The notes beneath the pieces were generated by a model. It was not told the origin of the DNA. It worked only from the letters and a program-made list of their open reading frames with translations, and ran no database searches. From Osmia lignaria lignaria (lineage: Eukaryota > Arthropoda > Insecta > Hymenoptera > Megachilidae), in contig NW_027478159.1 in the NCBI RefSeq assembly GCF_051020975.1, positions 19,856,501 to 19,920,500 of the forward strand: a stretch of 64,000 nt of DNA, written 5' to 3'. The translations under genes were made by a program, and so were the position numbers. This document shows, piece by piece, positions 62,407-64,000 of the stretch; the stretch's first letter is position 1, and each line of letters opens with the position of its first letter.

Positions 62407-64000
62407 GGTCTCTTAACATTTTGCCATAGCTCGCTTCGTTTCCGAGATATTTGCCGATTTATCTCAAGGGAAGGGGCCTGACGGACATATTTCGAGATAT
62501 TTCTTCTTCTTGTTGTTCTTCTTCTGCACAGCTAAGCTGGAAGTGGCATTTGCGGCTCGCACTAGTGCAGAGTTATCTCAAAGAAAGGGGCCACGGTGAT
62601 TCTGTATCTCTATTATGTTGGTGCGGCATCGGAACTTTTAAATATCTCGATATATCTCGAAAACTACGCTTCTGATCAAAAAATATCATAGAACATAAAT
62701 TGTAGGAAACATAATTCTCTACAAAAAAGGTCTCTTAACATTTTGCCATAGCTCGCTTCGTTTCCGAGATATTTGCAGATATATCTCAAGGGAAGGGGCC
62801 TGACGGACATATTTCGAGATATTTCTTCTTCTTGTTGTTCTTCTTCTGCACAGCTAAGCTGGAAGTGGCATTTACAGCTCGCAATAGTGCAGAGTTATCT
62901 CAAAGAAAGGGGCCACGGTGATTCTGTATCTCTATTATGTTGGTGCGGCATCGGAACTTTTAAATATCTCGATATATCTCGAAAACTACGCTTCTGATCA
63001 AAAAATATCATAGAACATAAATTGTAGGAAACATAATTCTCTACAAAAAAGGTCTCTTAACATTTTGCCATAGCTCGCTTCGTTTCCGAGATATTTGCAG
63101 ATATATCTCAAGGGAAGGGGCCTGACGGACATATTTCGAGATATTTCTTCTTCTTGTTGTTCTTCTTCTGCACAGCTAAGCTGGAAGTGGCATTTACAGC
63201 TCGCAATAGTGCAGAGTTATCTCAAAGAAAGGGGCCACGGTGTTTCTGTATCTCTATTATGTTGGTGCGGCTTCGGAACTTTTAAATATCTTGATATATC
63301 TCGAGAACTACGCATCTGATCAAAAAATATCATAGAACATAAAAAGTAGGAAACTTAATTCTCTACAAAAAAGGTCTCTTAACATTTTGCCATAGCTCTC
63401 TTCGTTTCCGAGATATTTCCAGATTTATCTCAAGGGAAGGGGCCTGACGGACATATTTCGAGATATTTCTTCTTCTTGTTGTTCTTCTTCTGCACAGCTA
63501 CGCTGGAAGTGGCATTTGCAGCTCGCAATAGTGCAGAGTTATCTCAAAGAAAGGGGCCACGGTGTTTCTGTATCTCTATTATGTTGGTGCGGCTTCGGAA
63601 CTTTTAAATATCTTGATATATCTCGAGAACTACGCATCTGATCAAAAAATATCATAGAACATAAATTGTAGGAAACATAATTCTCTACAAAAAAGGTCTC
63701 TTAACATTTTGCCATAGCTCGCTTCGTTTCCGAGATATTTGCAGATATATCTCAAGGGAAGGGGCCTGACGGACATATTTCGAGATATTTCTTCTTCTTG
63801 TTGTTCTTCTTCTGCACAGCTAAGCTGGAAGTGGCATTTACAGCTCGCAATAGTGCAGAGTTATCTCAAAGAAAGGGGCCACGGTGTTTCTGTATCTCTA
63901 TTATGTTGGTGCGGCTTCGGAACTTTTAAATATCTTGATATATCTCGAGAACTACGCATCTGATCAAAAAATATCATAGAACATAAAAAGTAGGAAACTT
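62407..64000 (+). repeat. Units 195-199, last one cut by the window end
   Basis: Starts 62407, 62729, 63051, 63373, 63695. The unit at 62407 matches the gccgatttatc unit at 55966. The unit at 62729 joins a tttacagctcgc first half to a ggtgattctg/gcggcatcgg second half. The unit at 63373 is T type without gatattcctcg. The last unit stops at monomer position 306, so the array continues beyond the window. Confidence 0.92.

Larger units (their letters stand above)
1..64000 (+). repeat. Satellite DNA array, 322-bp monomer, about 199 copies
   Basis: The whole window is a head-to-tail tandem repeat with no interruption, inversion or unique sequence. Unit starts recur at 1, 323, 645, 966, 1288 and so on to 63695. 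The array enters at the left edge and leaves at the right edge, so neither border with other DNA is present. Monomers differ by a few percent and fall into recognisable types, which are themselves arranged in higher-order units that change along the array. About 40% GC in the first monomer. Known biology: arrays of this kind form centromeric, pericentromeric or subtelomeric heterochromatin in eukaryotes. Which of these applies, and in what species, cannot be decided from the sequence; an arthropod is my weak guess. Confidence 0.99.

Noticed and set aside
45..63963. About 150 similar small open frames of 62-84 codons as a tandem gene family
   Set aside because: They begin at TTG rather than ATG in most copies, do not stay in phase between units, have no conserved upstream signal distinct from the repeat, and are broken by stops or indels in many units without any sign of selection.
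1..64000. CRISPR array
   Set aside because: The repeat is continuous at 322 bp with no short repeat/unique spacer alternation and no associated genes.
1..64000. rDNA intergenic spacer repeats, histone or 5S/tRNA gene cluster
   Set aside because: No rRNA, tRNA cloverleaf or histone coding sequence is present in the unit, and the array never leaves the repeat.
1..64000. LTR, LINE, SINE or DNA transposon insertion
   Set aside because: No unit is interrupted, no terminal inverted repeats or target-site duplications are visible, and no polymerase or transposase frame exists.
1..64000. Telomeric repeats or an origin-like element
   Set aside because: No TTAGG, TTAGGG or similar tandem hexamers and no distinct AT-rich unwinding region apart from the ordinary monomer sequence.

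Overview
The window is one uninterrupted satellite DNA array. Its unit is about 322 bp, repeated head to tail on the + strand from base 1 to base 64000. By walking the conserved unit start (ggtctcttaacattttgcc, with small variants) I count 198 complete monomers plus a final one cut off by the window end at 306 bp. The 62-bp shortfall from a perfect 322-bp grid is fully explained by the indels I could find: seven 1-bp deletions of one family, three 15-bp deletions, four 3-bp deletions, one 2-bp deletion, one further 1-bp deletion, and five 1-bp insertions. I see no unique sequence, protein-coding gene, RNA gene, transposon or CRISPR array. A megabase-style satellite of this kind indicates a eukaryote (centromeric or other constitutive heterochromatin). 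The unit is about 40% GC and its CpGs are not depleted (12 seen, about 13 expected), which fits a genome with little CpG methylation such as many insects better than a vertebrate. The species cannot be read from the sequence and I do not recognise the satellite family. Layout: 1-2575 is a mixed start followed by an alternating two-monomer (644-bp) unit; 2576-7727 is an eight-monomer unit present twice; 7728-9659 is three copies of the two-monomer unit; 9660-20605 is rearranged pieces of the same monomer types; 20606-25753 holds a seven-monomer block present twice; 25754-28005 is mixed; 28006-36368 holds a seven-monomer block that recurs two to three times almost unchanged; 37333-42455 is a nine-monomer unit and most of a second copy; 42456-47931 is more pieces of it plus a run of near-identical monomers; 47932-64000 is a more diverse arm with short 5-mer, 9-mer and 2-mer duplications and many recombinant monomers. 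There are no genes to act together. The information here is evolutionary: which monomers were copied with which neighbours, where crossovers or conversion fell inside monomers, and the internal make-up of the unit (a 26-bp internal duplication and six copies of GAGATA/TATCTC). A 74-codon open frame recurs in most monomers, but it starts at TTG, changes frame with every unit, and is broken by stops or indels in many copies, so I treat it as a by-product of the repeat. I found no previously undescribed biological system beyond the satellite itself.
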